From Lachnospiraceae bacterium (GTDB lineage Bacteria > Bacillota > Clostridia > Lachnospirales > Lachnospiraceae): a stretch of DNA of 64,000 bases. This document shows positions 62,533 to 64,000 of this stretch, piece by piece. Location: positions 1 to 64,000 of the forward strand of contig JAEEIV010000067.1 of assembly GCA_016281555.1 (NCBI GenBank), written 5' to 3'. Both the position numbers and the translations under genes were made by a program. Under the pieces are notes generated by a model, which was not told the origin of the DNA, ran no database searches, and saw nothing but the letters and a program-made list of their open reading frames with translations. The stretch's first letter is position 1, and every line of letters starts with the position of its first letter.

Positions 62533-62563
62533 ATTATAATTGACGAAGATAATAATGTCAATT
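62533..62563 (-). promoter_or_regulatory. Promoter of the SIS-isomerase-kinase operon with overlapping inverted repeat
   Basis: On the minus strand TTGACA (62556-62561), 17 bases, TATAAT (62533-62538). An inverted repeat AATTGAC (62538-62544) / GTCAATT (62557-62563) with a 12-base spacer fills the space between -10 and -35, a likely operator. Confidence 0.88.
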
Positions 62564-62626
62564 TTATTTACTTCGATTTCAGCCTTTTTACATTATAAAA
62601 CTGAGAATGGAACGGCGATTTTTCAA

Positions 62627-62655
62627 TTGACGAACGGGAGCGGGATTGGTATAAT
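62627..62655 (+). promoter_or_regulatory. Promoter of the TPI-like/yjbQ operon
   Basis: TTGACG (62627-62632), 17 bases, TATAAT (62650-62655). The -35 lies inside a second copy of AATTGACGAA (62625-62634; first copy 62538-62547), so both divergent promoters carry the same half-site. Confidence 0.88.
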
Positions 62656-62722
62656 GAAATACAAAGGTCAAAGGGGGGTATTCTGTCCTTTTGAACCCAT
62701 TATAACGATTTGGAGGCTGTTT

Positions 62723-63427
62723 ATGTCGAACTGCAAGATCAAGGCACCGTTTTTTGAAATCGGTCCGAAGTCTTATCTCTACGGAGACGAGATCCTGGAA
62801 CTCGCGAAAGCGGCGGACGAAGCCAGCGAAAAATACGATGTGGACATCATTTTCACCTGCCCCATCGTGGACATCCGGAGAGTGAAGGAGAATACGAAAC
62901 GGATCCACGTCTTCGCACCGCATATGGATCCTCTGTATCCGGGACGCGGACTGGCGGACATCCTTCCGGAGTCGCTCGTGGCGGCCGGTGCGGAAGGCGT
63001 GATGCTGAACCACTGCGAAAAACCCCTGGACAGAGAAACCCTGGAAAAGACCATGCGGAGGGCCGATGAAGTCGGCCTGACGACGATCGTCTGCGCGGAT
63101 TCCCTGAAAGACGCGAGAGAGATCGCTGCGCTCAATGCGGACATCATCGTTGCGGAACCTTCCGAACTGATCGGACTCGGCGTCAGCGTCGGACCGGAAT
63201 ACGTCGAGGCGGCGACGAAGGCCGTCAAGGACGTGGCGCCGAAGACCCTGGTGCTGACCGCGGCGGGCATTGCCGGCGGAAAGGACGTTTACAATACGAT
63301 CAAGGCCGGCGCCGATGCGACCGGTTCTTCTTCGGGCGTGGCGAAGGCGAAGGACCGTCCGGCCATGATCGACGAAATGATCTCGGCACTTCGGAAGGCC
63401 TGGGACGAAAGAAAGAAGAAAAAATAA
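62723..63427 (+). CDS. Triosephosphate isomerase-like protein
   Basis: 234 residues from ATG 62723 behind TTGGAGG; the track ORF starts inside the promoter and should be trimmed. It resembles the short archaeal/EryH-like branch of TPI: KSYLYG near the N-terminus carries the Lys, NHCEKPL the catalytic His region, and VAEPSELIGLG the catalytic Glu. GADATGSSSGVAKAKD forms the phosphate loop. Being divergent from a pentose-type operon, it may isomerise a triose or tetrulose phosphate made in that pathway rather than serve central glycolysis. Confidence 0.85.
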   Translation: MSNCKIKAPFFEIGPKSYLYGDEILELAKAADEASEKYDVDIIFTCPIVDIRRVKENTKRIHVFAPHMDPLYPGRGLADILPESLVAAGAEGVMLNHCEKPLDRETLEKTMRRADEVGLTTIVCADSLKDAREIAALNADIIVAEPSELIGLGVSVGPEYVEAATKAVKDVAPKTLVLTAAGIAGGKDVYNTIKAGADATGSSSGVAKAKDRPAMIDEMISALRKAWDERKKKK

Positions 63428-63459
63428 AACACAAACATATTTTGTTGGAGGAAAAGAGA

Positions 63460-64000
63460 ATGGAAGTCAAAGTTTACCAGAAAGAGCTTGAACTGCAGTC
63501 CAGAGGCTGGATCCCGACGTTTCATGACGTCTCGAAAGAGATCCGTGAGATCGTGAAGGCCTCCGGCGTGAAGAACGGCACCGTCTGCGTCGCTTCTCAT
63601 CACACCACCTGCTCGGTCATGGTTCAGGAATGCTCTCACGACATCGATTCGTTCGATCTGGAGTTTCTGCAGCACGACCTGCTCGACATCATGCGGAAAC
63701 TGGTCCCCGATTTCAGGGAAGAGCATCAGTACCGTCATCCCGGCCCGATCCATGCGCAGTTCGGCCGCTATGTGAACGAGCCCGGCGATTTCACGTCCAT
63801 GAATACCGACGGCCACCTGCGTTCCGTGTTCTTCGGCCGGAGCGAGACGATGACCATCAAGGACGGCGAACTGGACGGCGGCGAATTCGCTCACGTCTAC
63901 TTCATTGACTGGGATCAGGTCAGAGCCCGTCACCGTCAGCTGAACGTGACCGTCATCGGCACGCCGGAAGCATTGCCGGAAGACCGGAAGTGGAATAACG
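63460..64000 (+). CDS. yjbQ: YjbQ family protein (UPF0047), 3' truncated by window edge
   Basis: Not in the ORF track because no stop is reached. From ATG 63460 (GGAGGAAAAGAGA upstream) the frame stays open to the end, 180 residues. The family His motif is ASHHTTCSVMVQE (about 46-58) with HAQFGRYV and the FIDWDQ ending. YjbQ homologues have weak thiamine-phosphate-synthase activity, but their real role is uncertain. It lies 32 bases after the TPI-like gene, so it belongs to that operon. It is somewhat longer than the usual 130-140 residues. Confidence 0.88.
   Translation, partial: MEVKVYQKELELQSRGWIPTFHDVSKEIREIVKASGVKNGTVCVASHHTTCSVMVQECSHDIDSFDLEFLQHDLLDIMRKLVPDFREEHQYRHPGPIHAQFGRYVNEPGDFTSMNTDGHLRSVFFGRSETMTIKDGELDGGEFAHVYFIDWDQVRARHRQLNVTVIGTPEALPEDRKWNN

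Overview
This 64 kb window looks like a chromosomal segment from an anaerobic Gram-positive bacterium of the class Clostridia, probably an Oscillospira/Ruminococcus-like gut organism. The evidence is a set of clostridial families (DUF6062, DUF4364, DUF1385/YqhQ, the DUF512 radical SAM protein next to der, QueT), Firmicutes operon order (mutS-mutL, rpmE-yqhQ-prmC-prfA, rex-nadK-lepA-hemW, clpC-radA), a class III fructose bisphosphatase, strong AGGAGG-type ribosome sites, near-consensus sigma-A promoters (TTGACA, 17 bp, TATAAT) and a circularly permuted GH3 glucosidase of the Ruminococcus type. Coding DNA is fairly GC-rich by eye. I see no insertion sequence, prophage, CRISPR array or rRNA. There is one tRNA, tRNA-Glu(CTC).

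Layout. 1-6.7 kb: partial mutS, mutL, glnS, a DUF6062 protein and mscL with a zinc-ribbon tail. 6.7-10.7 kb: a sugar O-acetyltransferase, a minus-strand fbp with an HTH domain fused to its N-terminus, and a YtxH-like amphipathic repeat protein. 10.8-18.1 kb: a membrane-anchored CxxC surface protein, a ClpC with an McsA/ClpE-type zinc finger, radA and an FAD oxidoreductase in one run. 18.1-31 kb: tRNA-Glu, rpsT, radical SAM DUF512-der-plsY, CYTH, DUF4364, rpmE-yqhQ-prmC-prfA, a phosphatase lipoprotein, a divergent MgsA-like protein and an ABC-F ATPase. 31-41 kb: the rex operon with a visible Rex operator (rex, nadK, PIN-like nuclease, lepA, hemW), a class A penicillin-binding protein, an orphan membrane protein, and queT behind a probable preQ1 riboswitch. 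41-48 kb: yigZ (apparently leaderless), typA, a two-component system, ung and uppP.

47-64 kb is the accessory part: a 56-residue membrane peptide overlapping a radical SAM/SPASM enzyme, a fusion of sn-glycerol-1-phosphate dehydrogenase with a phosphomannomutase-like HAD phosphatase, a CotH lipoprotein, glycosidases (GH42, GH13, GH3), and a divergent sugar module. The module has a SIS isomerase, a fucose/arabinose-isomerase-like protein and an FGGY kinase on the minus strand, and a TPI-like protein and YjbQ on the plus strand. It reads as a route from free sugar through a ketose phosphate to triose-level intermediates, but the substrate is not evident and no transporter lies in the window.

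The strongest candidates for undescribed biology are the HTH-FBPase fusion, the G1PDH-HAD fusion, the micropeptide/radical SAM pair, the MgsA-like protein lacking catalytic histidines, the SIS/isomerase/kinase/TPI/YjbQ module, and two rho-independent terminators embedded in the coding sequence of the convergent neighbour gene.
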